Counted from the first letter of the stretch, positions 25,699 through 34,222 are shown. The stretch: DNA of 64,000 bases from Aeromonas rivuli (GCF_000820045.1 NZ_CDBJ01000043.1:161320-225319), one strand, 5' to 3'. Program-made: numbers and translations. Notes: generated from the letters alone by a model not told the origin.

Positions 25699-26193
25699 TT
25701 AGTTGGTGGTGCTGACCTTTGGCAGCTTGGTCTTGAGGCTGTCAAACCACTCGGTATGTTTGCCCGTGATCAGATGGCCGAAACGCACTTCCGGTGCAGC
25801 CTTGGTCAATTCCAGATGGCGCAGTACGGCGGCCAGGAACCCAGCGTTATTGCTGCTGCCCTTGAAGTGCCAGATCACCTTGAACAGGCCAGAGGTAAAT
25901 GCCTTGTCCGGCTGTTGCTCGTTCAGCAGATCGACGACTTGTGCCAAGCCGAACCACTCCTTGGAACAGAGGCCCCCGCCGCTACTACCGGTCAGACGGA
26001 TCAACAGCTCAGCTTGCTCAGGCTCATGACCTATCTCATAACCCACTGTGGTAGTTGAGCCTGGCGAGAGCAAGGTGGCGACACCACTGGTCAAGATAAC
26101 CTTGGCAGGCAGCGCGGGTTTATCGCTGGCCTTGTTCTCGGGCTGGGTATTGGTCTGCTGGCTGGCGGCTTGCTTGTTGGTCTTGCTATTCAT
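25699..26193 (-). CDS. Hypothetical protein, cassette gene 3
   Basis: 164 residues with GAGGATCC upstream as ribosome binding site. The first 25 residues are a Gln/Asn/Lys-rich, probably disordered tail; the rest looks like a compact beta-alpha domain (KVILTSGVATLLSPGSTTTVGYEIG, then LLIRLTGSSGGGLCSKEWF). No family recognised, no signal peptide or membrane segment. It starts 19 nt after the stop of the preceding cassette gene and is followed by the DUF2787 gene after 67 nt. Confidence 0.7.
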   Translation of the reverse strand: MNSKTNKQAASQQTNTQPENKASDKPALPAKVILTSGVATLLSPGSTTTVGYEIGHEPEQAELLIRLTGSSGGGLCSKEWFGLAQVVDLLNEQQPDKAFTSGLFKVIWHFKGSSNNAGFLAAVLRHLELTKAAPEVRFGHLITGKHTEWFDSLKTKLPKVSTTN

Positions 26194-26212
26194 ATTGGGA
26201 TCCTCGGGTACA

Positions 26213-26737
26213 TCAGATAATGGATTTCAGGTAGATAGTGGTGCCCAACTCGGGCTGTGCCTGTTCAGGTTTTAGAACGAAGGCCAGATGCTGGAATACA
26301 GGGAGTGGAGCTGACAGGGCATCGAACGGAGTGCCGTAACCGGAGAAGCGATAGGGCTCCCATGTTTCGACAGCTGGGAGTGGCAGCCAGAACACGGCAT
26401 GCTCGGCGCAGTCGATAAGCTGGATGGTTCCCGCAGCTTGCCTCCAGTAGTCGGCGTAGTAACCCTCGTCGTCATCCCTGACTGACTCACCTGTATGGGT
26501 TGCTATCGAGATCAATACTTCAGGTGCCTCACGGTGCAGGGACTTGGCCTTGAGAACGGTCGCCTCTTTGATCACGACCAGCAGCACAGGCTGATTTTCA
26601 TCTGGCAGGAGCTCAGGAACATACATGCCGCTTGTAATGACCTCCTGCATCAGCAAGCTCAGCGTTTGCCAACTATGGGCATAACCCTTTAGCGTCTCGT
26701 GGGAAGCGTATTTTCCTTCTTGAATGAACTCATCCAT
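26213..26737 (-). CDS. Hypothetical protein, cassette gene 2
   Basis: 174 residues; GGGAG ribosome binding site lies across the 11-nt gap after the glycine-rich gene, so the two are coupled. Soluble and mixed alpha/beta (VLLVVIKEATVLKAKSLHRE, then AEHAVFWLPLPAVETWEPY). No family recognised. Base composition (about 54% GC) is between the island's AT-rich parts and the core chromosome. Confidence 0.7.
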   Translation of the reverse strand: MDEFIQEGKYASHETLKGYAHSWQTLSLLMQEVITSGMYVPELLPDENQPVLLVVIKEATVLKAKSLHREAPEVLISIATHTGESVRDDDEGYYADYWRQAAGTIQLIDCAEHAVFWLPLPAVETWEPYRFSGYGTPFDALSAPLPVFQHLAFVLKPEQAQPELGTTIYLKSII

Positions 26738-26748
26738 GGCAGTCTCCC

Positions 26749-26967
26749 TTAGTCTGCTGGGCCGGTGATGTAGCCGATAGTGCCGCCGATGATGGTGCCT
26801 GCGACGGCTCCTGGGATACCACCTTTGACACCTACGCCAGCTCCGGTGATAGCACCTTTGACTGCTCCCTTGGTGCTGCCCTTTACCGTGAAGTCGACAC
26901 TGCTGTCTCTCATTGGCTTGATGCTGACGGCGCCGACTTGCTTGCTCAAAATGTGATGGATAAACAT
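26749..26967 (-). CDS. Glycine-zipper small protein, cassette gene 1
   Basis: 72 residues, AAAGGAAAG ribosome binding site. A polar N-terminal third (up to DFTVKGSTKG) is followed by a repeating small-residue pattern (GAVKGAITGAGVGVKGGIPG, then AVAGTIIGGTIGYITG), a glycine zipper able to form packed membrane helices. Such sequences occur in class II bacteriocins, holin-like and outer-membrane lipoprotein peptides. No leader GG cleavage site or signal peptide is clear. First gene of the four-gene cassette, with a hairpin terminator in its leader. A short internal start (MRDSSVDF) is also possible. Confidence 0.65.
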   Translation of the reverse strand: MFIHHILSKQVGAVSIKPMRDSSVDFTVKGSTKGAVKGAITGAGVGVKGGIPGAVAGTIIGGTIGYITGPAD

Positions 26968-26997
26968 GTTCTTTCCTTTGAATCGTGGATATGAAAA

Positions 26998-27024
26998 AGG
27001 CCCTGAGCGGTTAGCTCAGGGCCT
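26998..27024 (-). terminator. Intrinsic terminator in the cassette leader
   Basis: AGGCCCTGAGC / GCTCAGGGCCT 11-bp perfect stem, loop GGTTA; on the minus strand it is followed by TTTTTC and lies 31 nt before the start of the glycine-zipper gene. No gene lies upstream on that strand before the divergent gene at 27156, so it could act as an attenuator. Confidence 0.8.
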
Positions 27025-27155
27025 GATGTTTAAGATAATACTTAAATGTAATATGTGTTTAAAAGTGTGACAGGTACAGGGGAATTTTAGAGGTAGCCAT
27101 GTATCATGACTACTAATAAAACTACATATGATTGCGAGTGCAGAGGTGATAAAGA

Positions 27156-27980
27156 ATGAGTGGCAAGGGAATAATAGTCCAACCGGGGTTAGATATACAA
27201 GAGCATAAGAGTCTTAAATATTTAGGCACAGTTCACCCTAATAAACTCAAGAACTATCTTCTTTATTGGGACCGTATCGATATACCTACATCAAGCCTAA
27301 TGGAATATTCAACTCCATCACATGAGAGATTTTTAGAAGATCATGGTGTCTTAGTCCATACATTTCATGATAACGGTGAAACTTTTCTCCCTAAGACTGA
27401 TATTACATCTCTTGAATACGCGATAAGCCAGCGCAATAAAGAAAATCCAGGTCAATGGAGTTTAGCCACGACAGTCGTGAGTGACAAATATATTCAGGAC
27501 GATACAAAAAAACTTGTTGGAAATGGGCTACTTGAAATGAAGCTTCATGAATCACTCCCTATGCCAAGCCCAGATGCATCATTTCAAGATATTTTAGAAT
27601 TTAAAAACCAACGTAAAGATGAACTTGACGAACTTCATATGTATCTTGATAAATTATATCAAAATATTCTTTCATCTCCTGATACCGACAGAGGTATATA
27701 TACATCAACTCAAGAACTTAAAAGATGCGTAGAGCAGTTTAAAAAGTGCTCAGATCGACCTTGGCTAAAATATTTTAGTTCTAGAATTAGTGTAAATTTA
27801 TCACTGGGAGCTCTATTTCACATCGTCAATGATGTTACCACGCACTCATACTCCAATATTTTATTAGAGCTAGCAGGGTGTGTATCAGCGTCCCTAATCC
27901 CATTATCAAAAAATCCCTACCCTGCAGATATAAAAGCAGTATCTTACATTGTTAATATCGAAAAGAATCTACAATTCTAA
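27156..27980 (+). CDS. DUF6236-like protein
   Basis: 274 residues; GAGGTGATAAAG ribosome binding site. It begins GIIVQPGLDI and continues with a LLYWDRIDIPTSS block, the pattern I associate with DUF6236 proteins. Mostly helical, soluble, with a coiled-coil-like stretch around residues 150-175 (ILEFKNQRKDELDELHMYLD). About 37% GC, much lower than the chromosome, so recently acquired. No catalytic motif visible. Divergent from the cassette and convergent with the next gene. The family name is from pattern memory and should be tested. Confidence 0.65.
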   Translation: MSGKGIIVQPGLDIQEHKSLKYLGTVHPNKLKNYLLYWDRIDIPTSSLMEYSTPSHERFLEDHGVLVHTFHDNGETFLPKTDITSLEYAISQRNKENPGQWSLATTVVSDKYIQDDTKKLVGNGLLEMKLHESLPMPSPDASFQDILEFKNQRKDELDELHMYLDKLYQNILSSPDTDRGIYTSTQELKRCVEQFKKCSDRPWLKYFSSRISVNLSLGALFHIVNDVTTHSYSNILLELAGCVSASLIPLSKNPYPADIKAVSYIVNIEKNLQF

Positions 27981-28036
27981 ACTGACAAGATTACACATAA
28001 AAAGCAAATAAACTATCGCAATAATATTCAATAATC

Positions 28037-28065
28037 AGCCCTGACAGCTTGATATTATCAGGGCT
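28037..28065. terminator. Hairpin between convergent island genes
   Basis: AGCCCTGA / TCAGGGCT 8-bp stem with 13-nt loop, no long U-run. Plausible weak bidirectional terminator. Confidence 0.55.
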
Positions 28066-28080
28066 ACTACTGAATACTAG

Positions 28081-28410
28081 TTAATCACGGAGTTTCCCAA
28101 CAACCACCGCACCTCGAGTAATAGAAAATGCAGTTTCCCCCAAATAATTGCTCTTCCCATTACTCAATATTGAGTGACAGGGTTCCGAACTCCCTATAGA
28201 AATTGGAACAACATTTACAACATCATATCCCATTTCATCAAACCCATTATAGATATTCTCTAATTGTTCTGAGAAATTGTCTAAATCTGCAATTTTTGCT
28301 TCGTGGATATCTACGACCTCTTTTTTAAGTCCCAGAAACCCACTTGGCCTAATCTCTTTTCTTGTATCTAGAGGTGCGTAAAACCACTGTGTGACGAATT
28401 TTTTTGACAT
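28081..28410 (-). CDS. Hypothetical island protein
   Basis: 109 residues with AGGATAAG upstream. It starts MSKKFVTQWFYAPLDTR, has a variable middle and a C-terminal half that reads as an alternating strand-helix domain (DVVNVVPISIG, AFSITRGAVVVGKLRD). No membrane segment. AT-rich like the gene that faces it. No family recognised; the convergent DUF6236-like gene is its only neighbour. Confidence 0.6.
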   Translation of the reverse strand: MSKKFVTQWFYAPLDTRKEIRPSGFLGLKKEVVDIHEAKIADLDNFSEQLENIYNGFDEMGYDVVNVVPISIGSSEPCHSILSNGKSNYLGETAFSITRGAVVVGKLRD

Positions 28411-28933
28411 AACTTATCCTAGGTTTTATTAGTTCCTGGCCTTGGTGCCTTCAGCGAACCCTATCCTTATATGCTGAACACCCTAATTAATGCAACACTA
28501 ATACGCCAAAAAAATGCTACGTAGATAGCTTTCTTACATAGCATTAACAAAAACCTCTGTGGAGTTAAAATTATCAATGGAGGATTAGCACAATCATGAA
28601 TTTAGCATTGAAAATGGGAACAACAGCCCAAGACCGGATATCCCCCAGACCCACGCTGAACATATCCAGTCAACTCTGCTGGGTGACTTTTGACATCAGG
28701 CTTACAGTCCACGCTCACTCTTGCCTGCTATTCCTTCTGATTGCGCCTCTCCGGTCTCCCTCCGGTCTTACCATAGCCAACCCACTCAGCGGCAAAGACC
28801 GGAGCTGGCGACCGGAGAAATGGCCTGACGGCGAACGCTGTTATCTACTCATCTGAGTGACACCATTCACCACAAACATAGCGTTGCCAAGCGGACCAGA
28901 TATGGACCGGAACCTGATATGGAACGGTAACCG
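28411..28933. other. Island stretch without a supported gene
   Basis: Mixed-composition DNA. An 86-codon plus-strand frame (28596-28856) has poor coding character and a distant ribosome binding site; I see no RNA gene, repeat or clear promoter. The sequence 28740-28830 has several CCGG-rich short repeats (ACCGGAG twice). Confidence 0.4.
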
Positions 28934-29095
28934 TCAGCCAGAAATGAAAAGAGACTCTATTTTCTGCTCCGCCATCCAGTCACTGAAATGGGGTAGCGAG
29001 GCCACCAGCAGATCCCAAATCAAGGGATAGTCATTCTCCCGGCGCCACTCGTTGAACTGTTCGGGAGAAAGCTGCCAAAGCTCGGTTGCATTCAT
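28934..29095 (-). CDS. Short ORF, 53 residues
   Basis: Starts at ATG 29095 with GAGGTAATGT just upstream. The product starts MNATELWQLSPEQFNEWRR and continues with ENDYPLIWDLLVAS, a helical Trp-rich small soluble protein. Even codon use and the good ribosome binding site support it; no family recognised. The following 29096-29353 shows nothing else. Confidence 0.4.
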   Translation of the reverse strand: MNATELWQLSPEQFNEWRRENDYPLIWDLLVASLPHFSDWMAEQKIESLFISG

Positions 29096-29353
29096 ACATT
29101 ACCTCGATCACAAAGATGTCCCGTCCTCGCCAGATTGAGAGTCATGGTACACAAAGCCCTGGCGGATACGGCGGGTCAGGCACAGGAAAAGCGGTGCGAC
29201 AAACGCCCGGCACGTCACCATACTAGGCGAGAAACAGAAGGCAAGTCACTGACAGGGAAGGAATAAGGGGGGGATGAATGCGACAGCTTGTCCCTCAAGT
29301 GCACACTTATTGCGCAACGCGTAGGTGACAATGGCCGTGGCAAACAGGCAAAG

Positions 29354-29381
29354 AAAAGCCCAGCATTGCTGCTGGGCTTTT
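29354..29381 (-). terminator. Terminator of the tRNA Phe-Thr-Phe-Asn operon
   Basis: Same hairpin as at 21340-21367; U-run on the minus strand, 5 nt after the tRNA-Asn 3' end. Confidence 0.9.
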
Positions 29382-29385
29382 GTGT

Positions 29386-29461
29386 TGGCTCCTCCTGCTG
29401 GACTTGAACCAGCGACATACGGATTAACAGTCCGCCGTTCTACCGACTGAACTAAGGAGGA
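29386..29461 (-). tRNA. tRNA-Asn (GTT)
   Basis: 76-nt cloverleaf with CCA, identical to the left copy. Last member of the Phe-Thr-Phe-Asn operon read right to left. Confidence 0.97.
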
Positions 29462-29505
29462 ATTGTACTTTTGAGACCAGATATTGCTATCTCATCACTT
29501 TAACT

Positions 29506-29581
29506 TGGTGCCCAGAGACGGAATCGAACCGCCGACACGGGGATTTTCAATCCCCTGCTCTACCGACTGAGCTATCTGGGC
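29506..29581 (-). tRNA. tRNA-Phe (GAA), second copy; island attachment side
   Basis: 76 nt, minus strand begins GCCCAGATAGCTCAG, anticodon loop TTGAAAA, ends GGGCACCA. Its last 21 nt are repeated at 21456-21476. Confidence 0.97.
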
Positions 29582-29591
29582 AATCTATAAA

Positions 29592-29667
<76 letters not shown>

Positions 29668-29718
29668 ACACTCAAACTGCTGTGCATGAACCAAATTTTT
29701 ACTTCATGGCACCAAATA

Positions 29719-29794
29719 TGGTGCCCAGAGACGGAATCGAACCGCCGACACGGGGATTTTCAATCCCCTGCTCTACCGACTGAGCTATCTGGGC
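29719..29794 (-). tRNA. tRNA-Phe (GAA), first copy
   Basis: Identical to the tRNA-Phe at 29506; first gene of the operon, its 5' end about 10 nt from the promoter -10 element. Confidence 0.97.
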
Positions 29795-29803
29795 GTGGCC
29801 GCT

Positions 29804-29832
29804 ATTAAACGGATTTTGCCCTTGGGGGTCAA
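29804..29832 (-). promoter_or_regulatory. Sigma70 promoter of the tRNA operon
   Basis: Minus strand TTGACC (29832-29827), 17-nt spacer, TTTAAT (29809-29804), then the GC-rich discriminator AGCGGCCACGCCC typical of stringently controlled stable RNA promoters. Confidence 0.85.
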
Positions 29833-29907
29833 CGGGAAATTTTACTTTTTGTCTCGTTCGTCTCTTTTTTGCACAACAAGCAGACTTTTGTGCATTTCTC
29901 ATCCGGC

Positions 29908-30513
29908 TCAACCCCGACCCTGTCCCCTTTTGCCCCACAGTCTGGGCTCTTCCCCCTTGAGCAGGCGGGCAATATTTTCGTGGTGGCGGATCAGGATAAG
30001 GCAGGAGAGCAGTGACACCGGCAGCGTATATTCGGGTTTGAGCAGGTAGGCAAACAGGGGCGCCAGCAGCACGGTCACGATGGACGCCAGTGAGGAGTAA
30101 CCACTGAGCAGGGCCACCAGCAGCCAGCTCACGACCACCATGGCCCCCATGTCGAGCCCGATGGGCAGCATGGTGCCAAGGGCGGTGGCGACCCCCTTGC
30201 CACCGCGAAAGTGGAAGAAGAGCGGGTACATGTGACCCAGGCAGGCTGCCACGCCGATAAAGCCCAGATAGATGGGCTTGATACCAAGAAACCAGGAGAG
30301 ATAGACGGGAGCCATGCCCTTGAGCATGTCGAGCAGCAGTACCAGCAGGGCGGCTCCCCGTCCCCCGAGGCGCAGCACATTGGTCGCCCCCGGATTGTGG
30401 GACCCATGGTCTCGCGGATCCGGCAGGCCGCTGGTGCGAGACACCAGCACAGCACTGGACAGGGATCCGCCCAGATAGGCCAGAATAATCATCAAAATCG
30501 TCAGGGCCGTCAT
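29908..30513 (-). CDS. plsY: Glycerol-3-phosphate acyltransferase PlsY
   Basis: 201 residues with five transmembrane helices. Start at 30513 (MTALTILM), aligning with the family; the frame extends upstream without coding character. Conserved PlsY loops are visible: [11 protein letters not shown], the catalytic loop [13 protein letters not shown] and [14 protein letters not shown]. It transfers an acyl group from acyl-phosphate to glycerol-3-phosphate, the first step of phospholipid synthesis. Divergent from folB, the usual arrangement in gammaproteobacteria. Confidence 0.95.
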   Translation of the reverse strand: MTALTILMIILAYLGGSLSSAVLVSRTSGLPDPRDHGSHNPGATNVLRLGGRGAALLVLLLDMLKGMAPVYLSWFLGIKPIYLGFIGVAACLGHMYPLFFHFRGGKGVATALGTMLPIGLDMGAMVVVSWLLVALLSGYSSLASIVTVLLAPLFAYLLKPEYTLPVSLLSCLILIRHHENIARLLKGEEPRLWGKRGQGRG

Positions 30514-30665
30514 CTTGGTCGTTTTTACCACGATATGAATGGGGTATGATGCGGGCCACATTCTCCGGTCCGGGTAACCCGGGCCGTTCGTCAATGGCAC
30601 GTGATCTCAGGCCAGCATCCCTGCGCTGTTTCACAGCCCATCAAGAGTAAAGAAGAAGTACTGTC

Positions 30666-31037
30666 ATGGACAAGGTGTTTATTCGTGGACTCGAGGTTTT
30701 GAGTACCATAGGGGTATACGAGTGGGAAAAAGGCATTCGCCAGAAGCTCCGTTTTGACCTCGAGATGGGCTTTGACAACCGCCCCGCCGCCGCAGGCGAC
30801 GACATCACGCTGGCGCTCGATTACGCCACCCTCTCCCAGAAAGTGTCGGAGTACGCCAGCAGCAAGGTGGTGGAACTGGTGGAAACCATGGCCGAGCAGG
30901 TCGCCCACCTCATACTGACTGACTTTCGGGTGCAGTGGGTCAAGGTGACGCTGACCAAGCCGGGGGCCGTGCCCAACGCCGCCGGAGTGGGGGTCGAGAT
31001 TCTGCGCCATCGCACCCCGACCGCGAGCGAACAGTGA
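30666..31037 (+). CDS. folB: Dihydroneopterin aldolase
   Basis: 123 residues. It converts 7,8-dihydroneopterin to 6-hydroxymethyl-dihydropterin in folate synthesis. The family N-terminus DKVFIRGLEVLSTIGVYEWEK carries the conserved Glu, and LALDYATLSQKV and VELVETMAEQVA contain the substrate Tyr and Glu; the catalytic Lys lies in VTLTKPGAVPNA. folK follows 46 nt downstream on the same strand and makes the next step. Confidence 0.95.
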   Translation: MDKVFIRGLEVLSTIGVYEWEKGIRQKLRFDLEMGFDNRPAAAGDDITLALDYATLSQKVSEYASSKVVELVETMAEQVAHLILTDFRVQWVKVTLTKPGAVPNAAGVGVEILRHRTPTASEQ

Positions 31038-31083
31038 TGACCCGCGTTAGCATCAGCATCCAGATGCAACGGGAGCAGATCCG

Positions 31084-31590
31084 ATGACGCGCATCTACAT
31101 CAGTCTGGGGTCGAACATAGAGAGGGATCACCATATCCGTGCCGGACTCGATGCCCTGCACGAACTGTGTGGCCCCCTTGAGGTCTCCCGGGTGTTTGAG
31201 AGCGAGGCGGTCGGTTTTGCCGGTCGCCCCTTCTACAACCTGGTGGTCGGTGCCGAGACGGCGCTGCCACTGGCCGAGCTCTGCCGCCAGCTGAGGGCCA
31301 TGGAGTTTGCCCACGGTCGTGAACCCGATGCCAAGAAGTTTGCCCCCCGCACCCTGGATCTCGACCTGCTGCTCTATGGGGATCTCGTCTGCCAGGAGCC
31401 CGTCGCCCTGCCCCGCGGCGAGATCCTGACGAACGCCTTCGTGCTCTGGCCCCTGGCCGAGTTGGCCCCCGCGTTGCCCCATCCCGAGACGGGCCAGCCG
31501 CTGGCCGAGCACTGGGCAGCCTACGACAAAGCCTCCCAGCGACTCACCCCCATTCCCTTTGCCTGGATGCCCGCTCACGCCCTGGCCTGA
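31084..31590 (+). CDS. folK: HPPK, 6-hydroxymethyl-dihydropterin pyrophosphokinase
   Basis: 168 residues. Folate pathway enzyme that transfers pyrophosphate from ATP to 6-hydroxymethyl-dihydropterin. The signature YISLGSNIERDHHIRAGLDAL is at the N-terminus, PFYNLVVGAET follows, and the metal-binding DLDLLLYGD (about 97-105) with upstream RTLDLDLL is present. Next to folB and probably in the same transcript. Confidence 0.95.
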   Translation: MTRIYISLGSNIERDHHIRAGLDALHELCGPLEVSRVFESEAVGFAGRPFYNLVVGAETALPLAELCRQLRAMEFAHGREPDAKKFAPRTLDLDLLLYGDLVCQEPVALPRGEILTNAFVLWPLAELAPALPHPETGQPLAEHWAAYDKASQRLTPIPFAWMPAHALA

Positions 31591-31700
31591 TCCTCGGCGC
31601 CCGCTGGTGGGCCAGCCTCTCGTCCGCCAGCTAACCCATGCGCGGAGGTTAATCTCTGATAAGCAGTACTGATTGGTCAGTCGAGGGGAGAAGGGGCACT

Positions 31701-32306
31701 ATGGGGGCCACACAGGAGCCCATCATGCCCCAAGACCACAGCACCACCCTCGCGACTGCCAGGGCCGATCTCGACCGCCTGCAACAGATCCACGCCTTCA
31801 ACCTGCAACTGCTGAACGCGCTGCCCCATCGCCAATACAACCATGAACCCATTCTCGATTACGCCACGGACGAACGGGTCAAGGCGCGTCTCGGCTGGCT
31901 TGGGGTGTTCAGCAAGACACTGTTTCTGCGCTTCAAGGATGGTCGCTTCGCCCTCTTGCTGACCCACAGGGAGGGGCGCCTCGATGCCAGGGCCGTGCGT
32001 GCTCACCTCGGCGCCAGCCCCTCCATCTGCGACCCGGCCGAGATGCAGCAAGAGACAGGTTGCCTGCCCGGTGCCCTCTGCCCCTTCCTGCCCCGTCCCG
32101 ATATCCCCCTGCTGGTTGACCCCGCCCTGTTGACCCATTCTGCATTCACCTGGACCCCGGGCCTGCCCGACGTGACCCTGGAGCTGGATAGCGAGACGCT
32201 GCCCATCCTGCTGGCTCGATTGACCAATCAGGTGATTTATCTCCATGACAATGGCGTGACAAAACCCATCGACCCCTGCACCGTTCAGCCCGACATAAAA
32301 GGCTAA
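31701..32306 (+). CDS. YbaK/ProX-type aminoacyl-tRNA deacylase
   Basis: 201 residues; start at ATG 31701 after GGAGAAGGGG (ATG 31725 is a possible alternative). The YbaK/EbsC domain spans most of the chain, with the catalytic Lys in FSKTLFLRFKDGR (about 72) and the later block QETGCLPGALCPF (about 115-127). Related proteins (ProX, YbaK) hydrolyse mis-acylated Cys- or Ala-tRNA-Pro. Which tRNA is edited here is not clear. It stands alone between folK and a chemoreceptor gene. Confidence 0.82.
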   Translation: MGATQEPIMPQDHSTTLATARADLDRLQQIHAFNLQLLNALPHRQYNHEPILDYATDERVKARLGWLGVFSKTLFLRFKDGRFALLLTHREGRLDARAVRAHLGASPSICDPAEMQQETGCLPGALCPFLPRPDIPLLVDPALLTHSAFTWTPGLPDVTLELDSETLPILLARLTNQVIYLHDNGVTKPIDPCTVQPDIKG

Positions 32307-32372
32307 AGCCGCCTTCAAGATATACCTTCGCGAGCCGATACCCCTTGCACACCATTTGCTCGTGAGGTCGCC

Positions 32373-34208
32373 GTGAGCGTCAAGCAAAAACTCTTGTTAT
32401 CCGCCATCCTAGTGGCCGGGATCCAGGCCATCGTCATGGGGGTCGTGTTCTACTTCTCCGCCCAGGAGTCGCGCAGCAGCGCCGAGATGCTGCTGACCAA
32501 GCAGGTAGAGGCCGATCTCCTCGCCCTGAATCTGAAGGAGAAGGAGTTTCTGCTACACAAAGACCCCGTGGCAGCCACCGCCTTCGGCGCACTGCGGGAT
32601 GAAGCCAGCCGCCTGCTCGCCGACATGGCCAGAGACCATCAGGGCCCCCAGCAGGCCGACATCCTCAAGTTTGCCACTCAGCTTCAGGATTATGCCCGCC
32701 AGTTCGAGGCCCTGCGTGCCCAGCAGGAGAAGATAGGGCTCACCCCGGAAAGCGGCTATTACGGTGCCCTGCGCGGTGCCATCCACGCCCTGGAGCAAGA
32801 GCTGAAGCGCCGGGATCAGCAGCAGGAGAGCCTGCTGATGCTGCAACTGCGCCGGGATGAGAAAGACTTCATGCTGCGCCGTGAGCTGCGCTATAGAGAC
32901 AAGTTTGAGCAAGACCTTGCCCCCCTGAGCGCAGCCCTCGCTGGCGAACCTGCCCTCGCCGCCCTGCTCGAGCAATACCGCCAGAACTTCCTCGCCCTGG
33001 TGAGCCAGGAGCAGCGCCTGGGTCTGAGTGCCAAGGAGGGGCTGCGCGCCGAACTCAACCTCAGCGCCGAGCAGATGCGCCAGGCGGGCATGCGGCTGAC
33101 TCAGGCACTCTCCCGGGAGGCCGAGGCCACCCATGATCGCATCCTCTGGATCATGGGCTTGCTCTGCAGCCTCGGCATATTCGTGGCCCTGGGCCTCAAT
33201 CTGCTCATTGGTCGTGATGTCATGGCGGGTCTGCAACGGCTGGCCGACACCATGCGTCGGGTGACGGCCAGCAGCGATCTCACCCTGCGCGCCCGCATCA
33301 CCTCCAAAGACGAATTCGGCGCCATGGGGCGCGACTTCGACACCATGCTTGAGCATTTCAACAAGGTCATCGGCCAGGTGATCGCCTCGGTCACGGATCT
33401 CGAGCAGCTCACCGCCCAGCTGCAGCGCAACGCCAACGCCGCCCGGGAAGGTACCCAGCAGCAGTTGCAGGAGAGCGATCTGGTCGCCACCGCTGCCACA
33501 GAGATGGAGAGCACGGTGCAAGAGATCGCCAACAACACTGAGAGTGCCGCCGACAGCGCCCGCACCACCAACCTGAGCGCTCAGCAGGGCCGGGATAGCG
33601 TGGAGACCACCATGGCGGTCATTCACTCCCTCTCTGCCAAGCTGGAGGCCTCCAGCCAGGTGGTGCAGGAGCTGGCCGAAGAGAGTCAGCAGGTGGGCAA
33701 TGTGCTGGCGGTGATCCGTGCCATCGCCGAGCAGACCAACTTGTTGGCCCTCAACGCCGCCATCGAGGCCGCTCGGGCCGGGGAGCAGGGCCGCGGTTTC
33801 GCCGTGGTCGCCGACGAGGTACGTAATCTGGCCATGCGTACCCAGCAGAGCACCAGCGAGATAGCCACCATCGTCAGCGGGCTGCAGGCCCGCACCCAGA
33901 GCGTGGTCAGCCTGATTGGCGAGTGCCGCAGCCAGGGAGAGCGCAGCGTCGAAGCCGCCGCCGAGGCGAGCCAGCAGCTTGCCAACATCACCCGCCAGAT
34001 GGATCAGATGATGGACATGAGCACCCAAATCGCCACGGCAGTCGAGGAGCAGAGCTCGGTGGCGAGCGAGATCAACCGCAACGCCGTGGTGATCCGCGAC
34101 ATCGCCAACGAGGCCATGGAGCAGGCCGAGCAGAACAGCCGCGCCAGCCAGAATGTGGCCGAGCAAGCCAGTCTGTTGCACCAGGCGGTCGATCAGTTCC
34201 GGGTCTGA
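32373..34208 (+). CDS. Methyl-accepting chemotaxis protein, HBM sensor
   Basis: 611 residues, GTG start with GAGG 6 nt upstream. Order: transmembrane helix (about 8-28), a large helical periplasmic sensor with [11 protein letters not shown] and [14 protein letters not shown], the paired motifs of helical bimodular (HBM) domains, second transmembrane helix (about 252-274), HAMP, and the signalling domain with the hairpin tip [27 protein letters not shown] split over about 452-478. HBM receptors of Pseudomonas sense TCA-cycle acids. No C-terminal NWETF-like CheR pentapeptide; ends [10 protein letters not shown]. Confidence 0.92.
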   Translation: MSVKQKLLLSAILVAGIQAIVMGVVFYFSAQESRSSAEMLLTKQVEADLLALNLKEKEFLLHKDPVAATAFGALRDEASRLLADMARDHQGPQQADILKFATQLQDYARQFEALRAQQEKIGLTPESGYYGALRGAIHALEQELKRRDQQQESLLMLQLRRDEKDFMLRRELRYRDKFEQDLAPLSAALAGEPALAALLEQYRQNFLALVSQEQRLGLSAKEGLRAELNLSAEQMRQAGMRLTQALSREAEATHDRILWIMGLLCSLGIFVALGLNLLIGRDVMAGLQRLADTMRRVTASSDLTLRARITSKDEFGAMGRDFDTMLEHFNKVIGQVIASVTDLEQLTAQLQRNANAAREGTQQQLQESDLVATAATEMESTVQEIANNTESAADSARTTNLSAQQGRDSVETTMAVIHSLSAKLEASSQVVQELAEESQQVGNVLAVIRAIAEQTNLLALNAAIEAARAGEQGRGFAVVADEVRNLAMRTQQSTSEIATIVSGLQARTQSVVSLIGECRSQGERSVEAAAEASQQLANITRQMDQMMDMSTQIATAVEEQSSVASEINRNAVVIRDIANEAMEQAEQNSRASQNVAEQASLLHQAVDQFRV

Positions 34209-34222
34209 TCCCTGAAAATAAC

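Larger units (their letters stand above)
29354..29470. repeat. 117-bp direct repeat, right copy
   Basis: Identical to 21340-21456. Includes terminator, tRNA-Asn and 9 nt of the spacer toward tRNA-Phe. Confidence 0.95.
21457..29505. mobile_element. Genomic island at a tRNA-Phe/Asn locus
   Basis: About 8 kb of accessory DNA between the tRNA-Phe 3' fragment and the complete tRNA-Phe. It holds a P-loop ATPase, a truncated P4-type integrase, unknown genes and AT-rich segments (21.6-23.1 and 27.0-28.6 kb) unlike the roughly 60% GC neighbours. Right end uncertain: either just before the right 117-bp repeat (29353) or at the tRNA-Phe 3' end (29505), in which case the element brought its own tRNA-Asn and terminator. 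Confidence 0.8.

Noticed and set aside
25741..26275. CRISPR or defence gene in plus-strand frames of the cassette
   Set aside because: No spaced repeats anywhere in the window; these frames only mirror the minus-strand cassette genes.
28596..28856. 86-codon plus-strand ORF in the island
   Set aside because: Ribosome binding site 12 nt away, no domain, sequence of low coding character.
29215..29418. 67-codon minus-strand ORF over tRNA-Asn
   Set aside because: It begins inside the tRNA-Asn gene and has no ribosome binding site.
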